Part shown: positions 22,301-33,939 of the stretch, piece after piece
How the letters are laid out: each line of letters begins with the position of its first letter
How positions within the stretch are numbered: the first letter of the stretch is position 1
NCBI GenBank assembly: GCA_032622095.1
Contig: CP136064.1
Span: 173,978,310 to 174,042,309 of the forward strand
Reading direction: 5' to 3'
Length of the DNA: 64,000 nt
DNA from: Siphonodentalium dalli
Taxonomy: Eukaryota > Mollusca > Scaphopoda > Gadilida > Siphonodentaliidae
The notes under the pieces: generated by a model
What the model was told of the DNA's origin: nothing
The model's database searches: none
The model's input: the letters and a program-made list of their open reading frames with translations, nothing else
Position numbers and translations under genes: made by a program

Positions 22301-22838
22301 ATCTAAGTGTTCGTGGAAACGTCTAATTCAGCTATCAGTTTGGGAAAGTTACGAGAGAGATTGGCTAGCTTCAGTTTCCGGAGACACAAAACTGAAAACA
22401 TTCCAGACGATACACTCAAATCCATCAGCAAGCTGGAATATATGGGTTTTACTTAGAAAATTCCCTCATTATGGTGAAAAGTTGAACAATCTCGGACTCC
22501 TTTTGAACAAAACGACATACAAAAACAACCTTGTGTGTTACGCTTGTCAGAGGTGCTATGACAATGAACTTCTGCATGTGATGCGCTACTGCACTTCCGA
22601 TCACATCACTTGCATGAGGAATGGTTATTTCGACCACATACTTAACCACTATGGAATAGCAACGTACTTATATCTTGACACAATCAGTGACTCTACACTA
22701 TGTGCTTTTCTTCTTGGGTCAGAGGTCGTTAACCCTCCCGACGAAGTATTGCATCAAATGGAGGTTATTATTCTCGACTCATCAACTTACCTGCTCACCA
22801 TGTGTCGTTTTATTCGTGGGAACTCAATTTCATATTAG
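19345..22838 (+). pseudogene. LINE ORF2: APE endonuclease and reverse transcriptase (single frameshift)
   Basis: Would nick target DNA and reverse-transcribe the element RNA. The start is ATGATGAG at 19345, overlapping the ORF1 stop. The endonuclease occupies about residues 1-250: NLITWNATGVK, ILGISEHWLNEE, GDLNVH (from residue 155), RIDHILLP and SNHLPV (residues 244-249; SNH rather than the usual SDH). The reverse transcriptase follows: GKSSGIDNVVNEHL, then a 1-nt loss in the frame near 21010-21018, then YRAITLMSVIYKTFE, FLDSAKAFDRVWHEGLL, GTRQGAVTSP and SAADDIALIS at about 21549-21578. The usual aromatic residue before ADD is Ala here. A C-terminal Cys/His pattern, CQRCYDNELLHVMRYC, is present. 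About 1164 codons in total. The one frameshift is the only lesion I see. Confidence 0.85.
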
Positions 22839-23074
22839 TGTAGATAGTATAATATATTGTCATAAATACTCGCCATATTATCGAATAGCACTCGCATATC
22901 ATAACTGCTACATTATAGACATGCACTCTCGCTCACACGCATATGGCTACCTTAAAACCATATACCGCAGCTCTGTGTTGGTGTGTTGTCAACGACGTTG
23001 TTATAACCATGTACATGTATATATATTATATTGTCACCTTTCTGTATATACTCTTCTCCACATAGGAGGCATAC

Positions 23075-23080
23075 AATAAA
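23075..23080 (+). promoter_or_regulatory. Polyadenylation signal of the LINE
   Basis: AATAAA about 237 nt after the ORF2 stop, close to the inferred 3' end of the element. Confidence 0.55.
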
Positions 23081-23199
23081 TATATAACTATATGTGATTT
23101 TACAAAATTAACTTGCAATATAGTCAGGCCACCAGATACAGTAGTTGATAAAAATTTGGTTCACATCAATTATATACATCACAACCACGTGCTTCAGTG

Positions 23200-23930
23200 A
23201 TAATGTCCACTATTCTACAAATGTAATGTTTATCAAGACTAAATTTTAGAATGTCCTTGTAAATTGATTGATGATGTTTTTCATCAATTGACAAAATTAA
23301 TGTTTATTGTCAGGACGAAGTACCGCATAATACGGAGTTGTGTACTAACAAATCTGCACGTCATATTCATGTAAGTGTCAGTCACTGTTTGTTAAAATTG
23401 TTCGGTCATGTAGAATTTTAAATATTTTCATGCCAAGCTATGGTGGTTATGGATCATTCTGTTTTAGTATTAAATTTGGAGAAACCCGACCAACATCAAT
23501 GTAACAACTACAACAACTCATCTATGCCAATGATATGTTTAGCCATACATGTGGATAGGGTGGTATTGTTTCAAATTTTTAAACAATGTTATCATGTCCA
23601 TATGCATTGCTAAATATTGCTGGGCATAGATGGTTGTTGTTCTATAATTCCTGGTCGGGTTTATCCAAATTGGGAGTTAAAATTGTGTTCTTCTGATGAT
23701 AACGAAGACACTTTCTCCGTCCACTCGATACATCCCTCGGGATACATGTTTCACATACTAAATTATTAACATCTTAGTCAACATAACAAATCACTTCCTC
23801 AAATCCTTTGCCACAAGAATAAAAATAAATTGTCAGTATAAATAGGCAAGACATCTCTGGACACTTTCTAAGAGATAATTTATTTATAAGAAGACATATA
23901 TGTGTGCATTATGTGCTTGGTCTTATATAT
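23200..23930 (-). repeat. Dispersed repeat, inverted copy of 11.87-12.6 kb
   Basis: Reverse-complement matches to the earlier copy include TTGTTAAAATTGTTC, GGATCATTCTGTTTTAGTAT, CTCTGGACACTTTCTAAGAG and AAGAAGACATATATGTGTG. The internal foldback MITE is present in both copies, so it pre-dates or is part of the repeat. No coding function is seen. Confidence 0.65.
23473..23671. mobile_element. Foldback MITE (copy 2)
   Basis: AATTTGGAGAAACCCGACCA at the left and TGGTCGGGTTTATCCAAATT at the right are near-perfect reverse complements. Pairing continues inward through AACTACAACAACTCATCTAT and ATAGATGGTTGTTGTT. The length is about 199 bp. Related to 12360-12528. Confidence 0.75.
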
Positions 23931-24159
23931 AGTACAACATATTAAGATCCAAGTGACACAGTGCGGGGACAATGATGTGTCGAAGAACATAGTCGAGGGG
24001 ACCCTTCCATCATCCTTCATAATGTATCATGACTCCATCTGTTGTGAACAAACCATCGACTTAGGCTTAATGGATCGTTCTCCCCCAATAATATACTTGG
24101 CTTTGAACCGATCAACACTCTGGGCGGTGGTATTTTCCCGTAAATTAGATACATGATCT

Positions 24160-24330
24160 GTCTATAGTCGGATGGTATTGGTTATGTTCAAATGGTGACA
24201 CAGATATGAAACTTTACATGTTTGTGCCCCATGGGCCATTGATCATTATAAGATCGAGAAACTTAGTCTAGGCAACTACCGGGAATTCACTGGAAATTGC
24301 AATTATAGCTTATATAGGGTCGTAATTCAA
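24160..24330 (-). repeat. Partial copy of repeat R left of a LINE
   Basis: TGGTATTGGTTATGTTCAAA, GCCATTGATCATTATAAGAT and GGAAATTGCAATTATAG match 26610-26770 in the same orientation. The LINE at about 24.4-26.58 kb lies between the two. They may be one repeat family in tandem, or the LINE may have inserted within it. Confidence 0.55.
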
Positions 24331-24423
24331 CGCCAGTGTTTGCGTTTCCCATACAGTTAATACACAAATGTGAAATTTGAGATATACCTTGCCGTCAGAG
24401 TGAACAAAATGTCTTATTTAAGG

Positions 24424-25926
24424 TTAGCAACGGTTGCTAATGAAATACCACACTGGTGTACTAATCATTCACCGATAATGTTCTTAATTTACGTTAACGA
24501 TATGTCCAATTCGACAACCATGGATATCTTATCATACGCGGACGATACGACTCTAGTAACTGGTGGAAAAAATGGCATCCTTGTAGAAAGTTATGTGAAT
24601 AATGAGTTATGCAACATATTCGCTTGGTGCTGTAGCAATAAGTTAGTGATCAATACTAAAAAAAAAGCAACTATATGCTAATACACCCAGAGAACAATGA
24701 TGACAAATGGAACTTCATAAAGGTTTACTTAAAGGCACGTGAGGCCTTAGTTGTCGAAAATATTCATATTTGTTCCAATCACCGTAAACAGAAAAACATT
24801 AAAACGCATACAGTTTCGTTCATATAGACCATGACCATCGCGTAAACAGCATGTTATCATAAAGATTTACTATATTTTACCTAAGCAAGAGCCTGATTGT
24901 GTTACAGAAGACAGCACAATGCTGCTGGCTAATCACACACAAATGGCATAAACGCTCTTTATTCGTTCCATATCAGGAATTCACCAACAAAGAACGCTCT
25001 TTATGTTTACCATCATAATATAAACAAACACCAGAAAAGTAACTTTTTATGCTTTTGTTTACATAACAATGGTCACAAATATGACAATAACATACTGTTT
25101 ATGCGATATTTCTTATTTGTATACGGACAAAGTCTGTCTACATTTTGTTGTTCTTTCTGTTTGTGGCGGTTTTTGACGGGTGAAATATTTTCACAGGATA
25201 CCCACCGCCAAGGCCAACCGTACCTTTAAATAGTACGGAACTAAATAAGATAGGAAATCTTGAGCACGAATCCTCCACAAAATTCTTAGGAATCAATATA
25301 GATGAAAACCTGACCTTCAAAAAACATGTGTCCTCTGTTTGTTCTAAAATGGTGAATGCCATATACCACATCAATAAAGTTAAACACTTCTTTCCTGGTA
25401 GCGCACTTAAAACATTATATTACGCTCTAATACAAAGCCATCTTGTCTACGGTGTTCAAATATGGGGACACGTCCCAGCGGTCAAAAAAAATTTCATGCT
25501 TTAAAAACGCGCGATACGAGTTTTATGTAATAAGAAATATAGAAGCCACACAGAACCTCTTTTAAAAAATGAAAATATACTCAAAATCTACGACATCCAC
25601 AAAGTGCAAGCGGCTGTTTTCATGCATGATTGGTATTATATGCGCTTAATAGAACCATTCGCCGACATGTTTACGAAACGCAAAACCGGACCAGACACCC
25701 GGCAAAAGCACCCACTATTTAAAAAAAACCAAGAACATCTTGGTCCCAACAACTACCATTCCATTCTTATCCAACTATATGGAACAACTTAGATAACGAA
25801 TATACATCATACCAATCCAGACACACATTCAAACGGCGTTTACATGCTGACATCATTAAAAAATATGCTGCAACAATTAAATGCAACAATCAAAGATGTC
25901 CCGACTGGGTGGTAGCTCGTCAATAA
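24424..25926 (+). pseudogene. LINE reverse transcriptase, C-terminal half (decayed, MITE-interrupted)
   Basis: The left part encodes IMFLIYVNDMSNS and the catalytic YADD (24535-24546, SYADDTTLVTGG), then CSNKLVINTKK, where a frame change follows. After the MITE the frame gives KFLGINIDENLTFKKHVSSV, ALIQSHLVYGVQIWG and a C-terminus FKRRLHADIIKKY ending near 25926. Frame breaks occur at about 24670 and 25500. The motif order fits the thumb and C-terminal domains of CR1/Jockey-type enzymes. It cannot be functional: most of the polymerase and all of the endonuclease are missing. Confidence 0.8.
24733..25225 (+). mobile_element. Family A MITE, copy 1, inserted in the LINE
   Basis: TTAA at 24729-24732 and 25226-25229 flanks a 493-bp non-coding element. 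It begins AGGCACGTGAGGCCTTAG and ends as the complement of AGGTACGGTTGGCCTTGG, an imperfect terminal inverted repeat of about 20 bp. It contains two AACGCTCTTTAT sites. Nearly identical to the copies at 29.3, 48.2, 62.7 and 63.2 kb. No transposase. Classified as T2/Kolobok-like or piggyBac-like from TTAA and the AGG start. Confidence 0.9.
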
Positions 25927-26557
25927 GTGACTTCCCCTATATCACAATCCACAACCTCACTCAGCACATTCCTACTCGACTTTCAAGGAACATCCCACTG
26001 ACAAGAAAGAGACAAACCATCGAGTAACCAATAATCGATTTATCAAGACGTATACCCTCCATGCATATAATCCAGTTAAATGCAACCATTGTGAGATACA
26101 TAATTATTTAGCTGTGCATTGTACAATGAATCTTGACCGCCTACCGTACCATCTTTTCACTAAACGATTCGAAGTCGGATAATCAAACGCATTTCAGAAT
26201 AGCCACAAAAAGCAAATTAGTCACAAATCGGTTTTGGCACCTCCCACCCCAAACCCCGAACCCACTCATTTGTAAATGTAAATATGTTTAACCTATATAT
26301 GATTTTGAATCTTTCCTTCACCATTTTGTATGAATAATATTATTGTAAACAGGGAGAGGGGCAAAGTAAGTTTTGTAACTTGTCCCCAATCCCTTTTGTA
26401 TTATTCGATATACAAATAAAATATGTTTAAAGTACATCTTTTCATCTTTAAGGGGCGGCAGTAAGACAGTCTAGCCTGACTATGCCACCCCCTCGAATAT
26501 GCAATGTAATATTTGTCAAATGTATCATGCATTAATATGTGTATATTGAAATAAAAT

Positions 26558-26577
26558 ATCCTATCCTATCCTATCCT
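26558..26577 (+). repeat. (TATCC)n 3' tail of the LINE
   Basis: Four pentanucleotide repeats directly after AATAAA, marking the 3' end of the element. Confidence 0.85.
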
Positions 26578-26589
26578 TCATTGGTATTG

Positions 26590-27960
26590 CCTTAATTTAG
26601 TCAGTGTCTAATCACATGGTGCTGGTTTTGTTCAAAACTATGCAGACAGTTTCTGCATATGCCACTGATCATTATACGATCGGGAGACTTTGCCACCGGA
26701 TAGCTCATTAGTAACGGTTACTAAGCACCTACTCGGATTTTATCAGGAAAATGCAACTATAGTTGATATCTATTTTACTCATTAAGCTCTTCTTTAGTGG
26801 AAATTCGAATTTACTTGATTTTCACAGCTATAAACGAAGTGTGGAGATTAATTGTGGTTAGAATATTGATGGTGAATGTTGGGTTTCAGTCACTGTAATG
26901 AAGTTCGCCAAATGTAACTGGCATGGGAAGTGTGAAAGCAAAGGCTGTACCGCTATAGTAAAGATCTCAGTTGCACCGAAATGTCAATTTATCAGTAGCA
27001 CAAATCCTGCGAAAACACAGATTCTCCCAGTGTATGTGGGATAGACTCAGATTACAACGATTGAGTTAGTGACAGTGAACAACTACCATCTATACCTGTG
27101 TATTTGTGACACTACATCCCGTTATGATCAACGATGTGGCTTCAAAAACTAGCCAGTGGATAACAAGACAGACAAGTATCAAATAAAACAATAATTTAAT
27201 ATGTAATCACATCGTGAAACTTCAGTCTTGTTGGGAATATTTTCGTTTGATTCAACATGCAGACTGCATATTATCGAAATTACAAAACCATTCGACACTT
27301 ACTTTTGCCAATTACTGTATCTTGAGGCATAACTATATCATATATTGTATCTATTAAATAGATAGTTACAGTGGGTCAAACACGAGTGTTAATCTTCATA
27401 TATAGTTGCGCACGATTGCCAATAAGTGATATTACAATCAACGTTTGAGCATAACACGAAATTCTCCATAGGGTTCAGTGTTAAATTTTGATCGCAACTG
27501 TAGCCAGCAAGAATCATCTGATCACATCCATTCTTTTTAAAACTACGTCTGTGTTTCATAGTTAGTATTTTTTGGAATATCAGTACGCGCATATCATCAT
27601 ACGCAAAATGGGGTCATTATCCAAAGTACTAGAATCTCCATAGGGCTCAGTGTTAAATTTTGATCACAACTGTAGCCAACAAAAATGAACCGATCACATC
27701 AAATTTTCAAAAATACATGTAAGAGTCATATCTAGTAGTTTGGAGAAGTTTCAAATCGCACCGATCACCATATGCCAGATGGCACCATCTATCGTTTTCT
27801 GTAAACACGAAACGCTCTCTAAATTATGTTGACCCCAATTTAGGCCGACCCGCCAAAATTCAAGAATGGAAACAAGTCAATCCTGAAAACACACCTACTG
27901 GGCATACAGAATCCGTTTTCAGATCGCTTTTAACAAACCAAAAATGCTAAATGACATAAG
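26590..27960 (-). repeat. Dispersed repeat family R, minus-strand copy
   Basis: The longest copy of R in the window (about 1.37 kb). It matches 2245-3785 in reverse order, without the palindrome and MITE found there. Its right edge carries the module CGCTTTTAACAAACC followed by GACATAAGGAATCCGACTA, shared with the inverted-repeat arms at 12.7-16.2 kb. No gene is seen. Confidence 0.75.
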
Positions 27961-28195
27961 GAATCCGACTAACACTGAAATGGCGAGAAATCTTCAAACT
28001 AAGGGGCATAACTCAGGTAAGAAAATTCGGACGAAACTTGTTTTCGAACTCGTCCGAGATATTGTGGCAACCAACTCATAAACAAAAAATATTGAAATCG
28101 GTTAATATTTGTTCGAGTTATTGCGCTTACGACCGGAGCGGATGGGCGGACGGACGGTGCTGATTCCTATAGTCCCCAGAAATTAATATTCGGGG
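27940..28195 (+). repeat. Family W repeat, copy 2, with a GGACGG terminus
   Basis: Repeats the ACTAAGGGGCATAACTC to GCGCTTACGAC order seen at 15.47-15.60 kb. It then ends in GGGCGGACGGACGG and CTGATTCCTATAGTCCCC. A comparable ending follows the 14.1 kb tandem repeat. Confidence 0.7.
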
Positions 28196-28199
28196 AACA

Positions 28200-29290
28200 A
28201 TAATTTTGAGCGCGCTTATATCTAGTTATAGACAAGAGACTTTTGAAAGTTCACATCTTCGTGAACATTGTCATACATGGAATAACTATATCAGAAAGTT
28301 GAAGTTTATATGGAAATTATAGAACAACTCTATAGGGCAACTCATCACGTGACCTCGCATTATAGTACTCCATCGAGAGTCCTCTTGCATGGCATAACAC
28401 AAACGATTATATAATTTATGAAGACAATCGGTGCATGGTCTAAAGGGCCTATAGCAGACTGCAGCCTGCTCTTAATCGTAAAAATCAACCCACTACAATC
28501 GAATATCATAATCGTTGGATTATTTAAAGTCCGACGCGGAAACATGAATTCATGAATATCACACAGAGCATGACATGATATCCACATACTGCATGCTGGC
28601 ATTTGGTGTCTATACGCGGCTCCAACATGTGATGATTTTAGATAACCACCTTGCGTATCCGTAAGAATAGAGACCCCGTAAACCATGGGTGATCAACAGA
28701 AGCAACATTGATGGGTATTTCAAACAATGGCCATGTGATGCGGTGATAATGCGCACGCAGTGATGCGCAAGAGTTGCGCGCGTTTTGAGTCACATGCTAT
28801 AGATAACACCTTGCATGCGCCTTCAATCGGCATTAGGCGGCCTGACATATGTTGGGTCTGTGGAACGGGAGGTATTTCACGGAATGGATGGCGTATCAAG
28901 CACAAAAAGAACGCCATGTTGGTGAGGTTCATTTGCATAAACACCGATAGATAAGAAGTTTCGTTTTAATAGTATCATTATATTATTCGCTCATAAACCA
29001 CATCAGCGACAGTTGTTGACAAGATTATTGGGTCCATCGTTTGTCGGTATCGCTGATGCGTGAATGTTACTAATTGTTGCAAGGACTCCTTTCAATTTTA
29101 ATTGCTATATAAACTAATTTGCATCGAGATAATACAAGTTTAATGTATTCATGGGACCCAAGGCACTCGCGGTGTATGGGTAAATGTGCAAACAAACTAT
29201 AAGTCTGTAAAAGCATCACCACTAAGGAGAACATGGCTAGATAGATAAAATATGTTCTTATATTCATTATCCAAAGTTGATAGTTCTCCA
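28200..29290. other. No recognisable feature
   Basis: A 108-codon minus-strand frame (28360-28686) and shorter frames have no recognisable domain. CpG-containing words such as TGCGCGCGTT around 28780 are slightly unusual for the area. No repeat similarity was noticed. Confidence 0.45.
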
Positions 29291-29294
29291 TTAA

Positions 29295-29788
29295 AGGCAC
29301 GTGAGGCCTTAGTTGTCGAAAATATTCATATTTGTTCCAATCACCGTAAACAGAAAAACATTAAAACGCATACAGTTTCGTTCATATATACCATGACCAT
29401 CGCGTAAACAGCATGTTATCATAAAGATTTACTATATTTTACCTAAGCAAGAGCCTGATTGTGTTACAGAAGACAGCACAATGCTGCTGGCTAATCACAC
29501 ACAAATGGCATAAACGCTCTTTATTCGTTCCATATCAGGAATTCGCCAACAAAGAACGCTCTTTATGTTTACCATCATAATATAAACAAACACCAGAAAA
29601 GTAACTTTTTATGCTTTTGTTTACATAACAATGGTCACAAATATGACAATAACATACTGTTTATGCGATATTTCTTATTTGTATACGGACAAAGTATGTC
29701 TACATTTTGATGTTCTTTCTGTTTGTGGCGGTTTTTGACGGGTGAAAATATTTTTACATGATACCCACCGCCAAGGCCAACCGTACCT
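29295..29788 (+). mobile_element. Family A MITE, copy 2
   Basis: 494 bp flanked by TTAA at 29291-29294 and 29789-29792. It differs from copy 1 by only a handful of substitutions and a 1-nt indel near the right end. Both AACGCTCTTTAT sites are present. Confidence 0.92.
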
Positions 29789-29792
29789 TTAA

Positions 29793-30130
29793 CGAAATTT
29801 CGCGTGTTAAAACCAGTGTTATGGCTTTACGCATGAGACATTTAGAAGAAAATCGTATAGCAATATGATTTGTCAACAAACAAATATTTTTCAATGATTT
29901 TACCTTTTCCATTGTTTACCGTCAAGTTTTGATTAAACGTTTGTACCGGTATCTCATTGGACAACTTGTACTGTTGTCGGTAAAATTTTCCACTGCCAGT
30001 GTATAGCAATAATTGTTTGACATGCGAACTTTCATTACTGGAGAGTTATTAAGAAAATAAGAACAAAGTCAATCTGGTATAATCTGATGTATTCGTTACT
30101 GGCATTAGTAATGTGGTTGCATCATGGGAA
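29793..30130. other. No recognisable feature
   Basis: AT-rich sequence without recognisable frames or repeats. Confidence 0.45.
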
Positions 30131-30139
30131 TGTATATGA

Positions 30140-30360
30140 ATTACGCTTCACGATTGATATGATCGTAATTAATCTTTATATGGGAATTATTAAATGTATT
30201 AAGCGTATATAGTGATAATTATATTACGTTTAAGCATAATGCAATAACTATATTACACTTAAGTGTAAGTGAATTACGCTTAATGTAATCCATTTACGCT
30301 CAAACGTAATGTATTATACTTACGCGTAATTCACTCTCACTTAAGCACAATTAGCTAATA
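30140..30360. repeat. Hairpin-rich block of ATTACGCTTAA-type words
   Basis: ATTACACTTAAGTG, GTGAATTACGCTTAATGTAA, TTTACGCTCAAACGTAATG and TACGCGTAATTCAC alternate in both orientations. The left part (about 30237-30285) and right part (about 30305-30357) pair as an imperfect stem of about 48 bp, and shorter palindromes such as CACTTAAGTG lie within. No coding capacity. Confidence 0.7.
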
Positions 30361-30445
30361 AATGTGAAAAAGGCCTTCCATATATACTTTCATAGATACA
30401 AACATGTTACCCCTGACTTAATTACGAAGCTACGGTAATAATAAA

Positions 30446-30690
30446 GAGCATTCCTTGTTAAATTTATCCTCATATGGAAATAATAAAGAGCGTTCTAGAG
30501 GAATGTAACACGCCGACAATGAGTTTGTCACTTTGGTTCACCGTCAAATGGCCCGGGCTGCAGTAAAAACACACTATAAAGAGCGTTATATTATAGAGGA
30601 AGGTGAAATACGCCGACAATGAATTTGTCACTTTGGTGTACCGTTAAATGACCCGGACCGCAGTGAAAACACATTATAAAGAGCGTGGAT
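30446..30690 (+). repeat. Tandem repeat, ~95-bp unit with AAAGAGCG at each junction
   Basis: TAAAGAGCG occurs at 30484, 30577 and 30677, and a variant TAAAGAGCA at about 30441. Between them are two copies of a unit holding CGCCGACAATGARTTTGTCA, CTTTGGTKYACCGT and CAGTRAAAACACA. The junction octamer is the same one found in MITE A and in the U family. Confidence 0.85.
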
Positions 30691-31124
30691 CCGATAAGTC
30701 GTGTCGATGAAAAAATGTAGAACTCTTAATTCTTTCTGTTATAAAGGAATTCTCCACCATGCAATCATAACATATATATATATACATTGGAATGGTTGCC
30801 ATTCACTTGTAGCTAAGCAAACGACAGGAAATACAAAATACGTCCTATTTATTGGAGGGAAATGTTCTGATAATAAGTTCAGCATACGACCTATATATAT
30901 GGTCGTTCAACATATTTGATTCTGAAAGTAGAATATGTATATTACGACACGATGAAAAAATATAGATTAAATGATGCCAGTATGGGCATATTTCATATAG
31001 AAATAGACCCATATTGGACTGGTTTGGTCTATAGAGAGTATATTGAGGTTCAATAATGCCAATATGAGCTTATTTCGCGCAATTATAAAATTAGCCCAAT
31101 TTAGCTTATTTTTAAGACTGCATG

Positions 31125-31209
31125 GGTTGTTTGTTGAGACTATTATCCGAACATTTCCTAAGGGAACTGCTATATATATATAGTTAATGAGTATGTAGTT
31201 TAGATAGGG
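31125..31209 (-). mobile_element. Family P MITE, half copy (outer left half)
   Basis: Read on the minus strand: TTAA followed by CCCTATCTAAACTACATACT, then AGTTCCCTTAGGAAATGTTC, ending at AACAAACAACC, the centre of the family's internal palindrome. The other half is missing. Confidence 0.65.
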
Positions 31210-31520
31210 TTAAAACCACATACATGTATGGCGACCTGTGCTCCAAAACACCCCTTATAATATTAGCTTTTGAATTTGTCCCGGCATTTAAATAGATCGA
31301 TAAATACCTGAACATACCTTTTTACAAAAATGATATGCTCCAGAAAGACGAATTTAAATAATAAAAAATACCACTTCGAACACAATGTTCGGGTTCAGAA
31401 CGCTCGGTGCGCCATTAGTTTTCGCGACTGTCAAGAAAATGTATATTGCTTCATCTTAAAGGGGTACTGTACCCTAAATCGGGCCATTTATGGGACAATC
31501 AATGTTTATACGGTACTTAA

Positions 31521-31992
31521 AGGCACGGGGGCCTTCGTTGCAGAAATATTCGTATTTGTTCAAATCGCCATCAACAGAAGGAATATTAAAATATATATAG
31601 TTTTGTTCATATATGCCAAGCATAATCAGCGCGTAAATAGTATATTGTCGTCAAGACTTCTGTTTACATAGCACAGCGCAATTCTATTGGTTAATCACAC
31701 AAAAATGATATAAGCGCTCTTTATTATTTCCATATCAGGAAAACAGTATAACAAATAACGCTCTTTATGTTTACCATATCCGGATCTAAACAAAAGCCAG
31801 GAAACGTAACGTTTTTTGCTTTTGTTTACATAACAAAGGGAAAAAATTGACAATAACATACTGTTTATGCCATATTTCTGATTGGTATAAGAACAAGGTT
31901 TGTCTATATTTTACTATTCTTTCTGATTATGACGGTTTTTGACGGAGGTGAATATTTTAACAGCATACTCACCGCCAACGCCGCCCGTATCT
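31521..31992 (+). mobile_element. Family A MITE, copy 3 (diverged)
   Basis: 472 bp between TTAA at 31517-31520 and 31993-31996. The termini are AGGCACGGGGGCCTTCG and the complement of AGATACGGGCGGCGTTGG. It is clearly older than the other copies, with many substitutions and deletions, but keeps both CGCTCTTTAT sites. Confidence 0.88.
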
Positions 31993-31999
31993 TTAACAG

Positions 32000-33490
32000 A
32001 ATATATAAAACAAATGAATGAATTTGAGCCATGGATGAGTGCAAATACACTCAAGGGCTCAATGAACAATGAAAACAACGTGGTAATTATAACGAAAATG
32101 TAATTGACTGCATGAAGTCATAAGGAAATGGAAGGAGATGGTCCCATAAATGGAGGGATTTGGGGGTACAGTCCAACTTCAACTGCATGGAAACTGTTTT
32201 ACTTTCACGCATTGCTTTCTCTTCATTGTAATCTTCAATATTACGACATAACCGACACAAATGAAACGATATAAAATTTACCAAAAATATATTAGAAACA
32301 AAACACGTGTTTTCAGCGCTATATATCGACGAGTTTGATGGGAAATCTTCCGCGTATATTTATGTTTTATGTTACCTCTTACCAAATTATATATACATTA
32401 TTTTCGGGTTCGAACGAGACATGTATGTCAAGAGTAATGAGTCTTTATGTAATCTTTTCATTTACAGTTTATCGATTTATTGTCATCTTCGGAATGTGAC
32501 AAGTGTCACAAGAGCGAGCAATTACTAGGTTTACTTTGAGTGGCTTAGGGATGTGGCGCACGGATTTCAGATGAGGACAGTTCGAAATTCTATGACTGAA
32601 GCCATGTGTTACCCTATAAATGCGCATTTTGATAAATACCGTATACAAGCAATTTTTAAAAAGTGGCAGAATTTAGCGCGTCTTATATGGTATTCGGGAT
32701 TACAATAAAAAAGCTTGTACTCGACTTTGCCAAATTGTGGTATTTGATACTGGAATGAGCCTTTTTAGCGCTTTTGTATTAACCCTTTTCGGGTATTCAA
32801 TCTCACAAACTTAATGCAGCGCCCTCTCCGTTATCACTGAATTAGATCACTGCCAGAAGGATGGTATACTTTGCGGACCGATACATCCTTTTTTACGTAT
32901 CGTCTGAACTATGTTTAGTCACCTATTATCTTAATTTGACCACCAAAAGTTTGCACTAATTATTTCGGTATTGGTAAGAACAATATGAACTGAGCCAGAC
33001 ATATAGATAATTTTAATCATAAAACATGAGAACTAAGATCATGTCAGAAATCCTTACCAAATGTCCTTGCGGCAGTGTCATCTCGGCGGAGCAATGAGAG
33101 ATAACTCTACGTGGAGTTTGTCAACCTCCGTTAACTGGTATTCAGGGGATGACACCCCCGTGGACGCACGTTTATGTTCCTATACAAATACGTATGTATA
33201 CATACAAAGGCCTATAGTTTGGAGGTTTTAACGAGCCATGTCGTTAAAAATAATAGTGATTTTTACCCTGTCCGATTTGACACCAAAGATGCTTACTAAG
33301 CAAAAAGAAACATATACAAAAAAAATACCGGCAATCACAGTCATTTTGTGTGACACTGCACGAATCGGGAAATTCCCGAAAACAAGTACAAAATCTCATA
33401 ATTAAGAGCAATCTTTATGATTTTGGGCAACGAAAGCATGGACGCTCTTATCAGAGACGATTATTCGTTGGATTTTTGCTCTCCTAAAGC
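32000..33490. other. No recognisable feature
   Basis: AT-rich sequence with short frames only. I find no repeat family shared with the rest of the window and no motif-bearing protein. Confidence 0.45.
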
Positions 33491-33493
33491 ATC

Positions 33494-33663
33494 ATTGATA
33501 GGTCGTTTGTTGAACTTATATATAAACATTTCCCTCAATAAATAGGAATCCTTCTTTACATTTACTTATCTGTCGTCCGCTTATATTACCTGTAAATCAA
33601 CACCAGACCATTCCGATGTACACTTTATAACTTTATAACTATATCCATTTAGTATAGAAAGGG
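33494..33663 (+). mobile_element. Family P MITE, half copy (outer right half)
   Basis: Begins at the centre of the family's palindrome (CGTTTGTTGAACTTAT) and continues through CAGACCATTCCGATGTA and ATTTAGTATAGAAAGGG to TTAA at 33664-33667. The left half is absent. Confidence 0.75.
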
Positions 33664-33939
33664 TTAATGTGCTCATGGGTTCGATCTCATTATTTTCTGG
33701 CATAGAAAAGGTACAAATGGTAGTTTTATGGTGTCAAATCATGCAGGCAAAGCGTTAATTCTCGAGAATGACCAAAGCTGACCTTTCGTTGCGAAGACTT
33801 CCCTATCCAAATGTGTATATATGAAGATGCGGTTCATGAGGTTTATACGTTCTCACTGTCGGGTGACGCGAGGACGAAATAATTCCGCTCATCGTCAAAC
33901 AATTACGGTTAATTCTGAAATGATGAGTTTTATTTGTGT

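Larger units (their letters stand above)
16925..23085 (+). mobile_element. Nearly full-length two-ORF non-LTR retrotransposon
   Basis: Contains a candidate 5'UTR (about 16925-17432, with two copies of AGGTGTGATAAACA about 130 bp apart), ORF1 (17433-19355), ORF2 (19345-22838, one frameshift) and a 3'UTR of about 240 bp with AATAAA at 23075-23080. ORF1 and ORF2 overlap by 11 nt. Base composition of the ORFs is visibly less AT-rich than the surroundings. It is the only element here with both ORFs. The exact 5' edge and target duplication could not be fixed. The 3' end shows no pentanucleotide tail, so it is a different lineage from the other LINEs. Confidence 0.85.
24424..26577 (+). mobile_element. 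5'-truncated CR1/Jockey-type LINE with MITE insertion
   Basis: Begins inside the reverse transcriptase, just before the conserved PQG block, and ends in (TATCC)n at 26558-26577 after AATAAA at 26550-26555. The 3'UTR of about 630 bp includes GGGGCGGCAGTAAGACAGTC. A 493-bp family A MITE sits inside the coding part at 24733-25225. The upstream boundary is uncertain by about 50 bp. Confidence 0.82.

Noticed and set aside
28140-28200. GC-rich island as a CpG-island promoter
   Set aside because: The GGCGGACGGACGG run is only a few dozen bases and is the terminus of a dispersed repeat, also seen near 14.6 kb.
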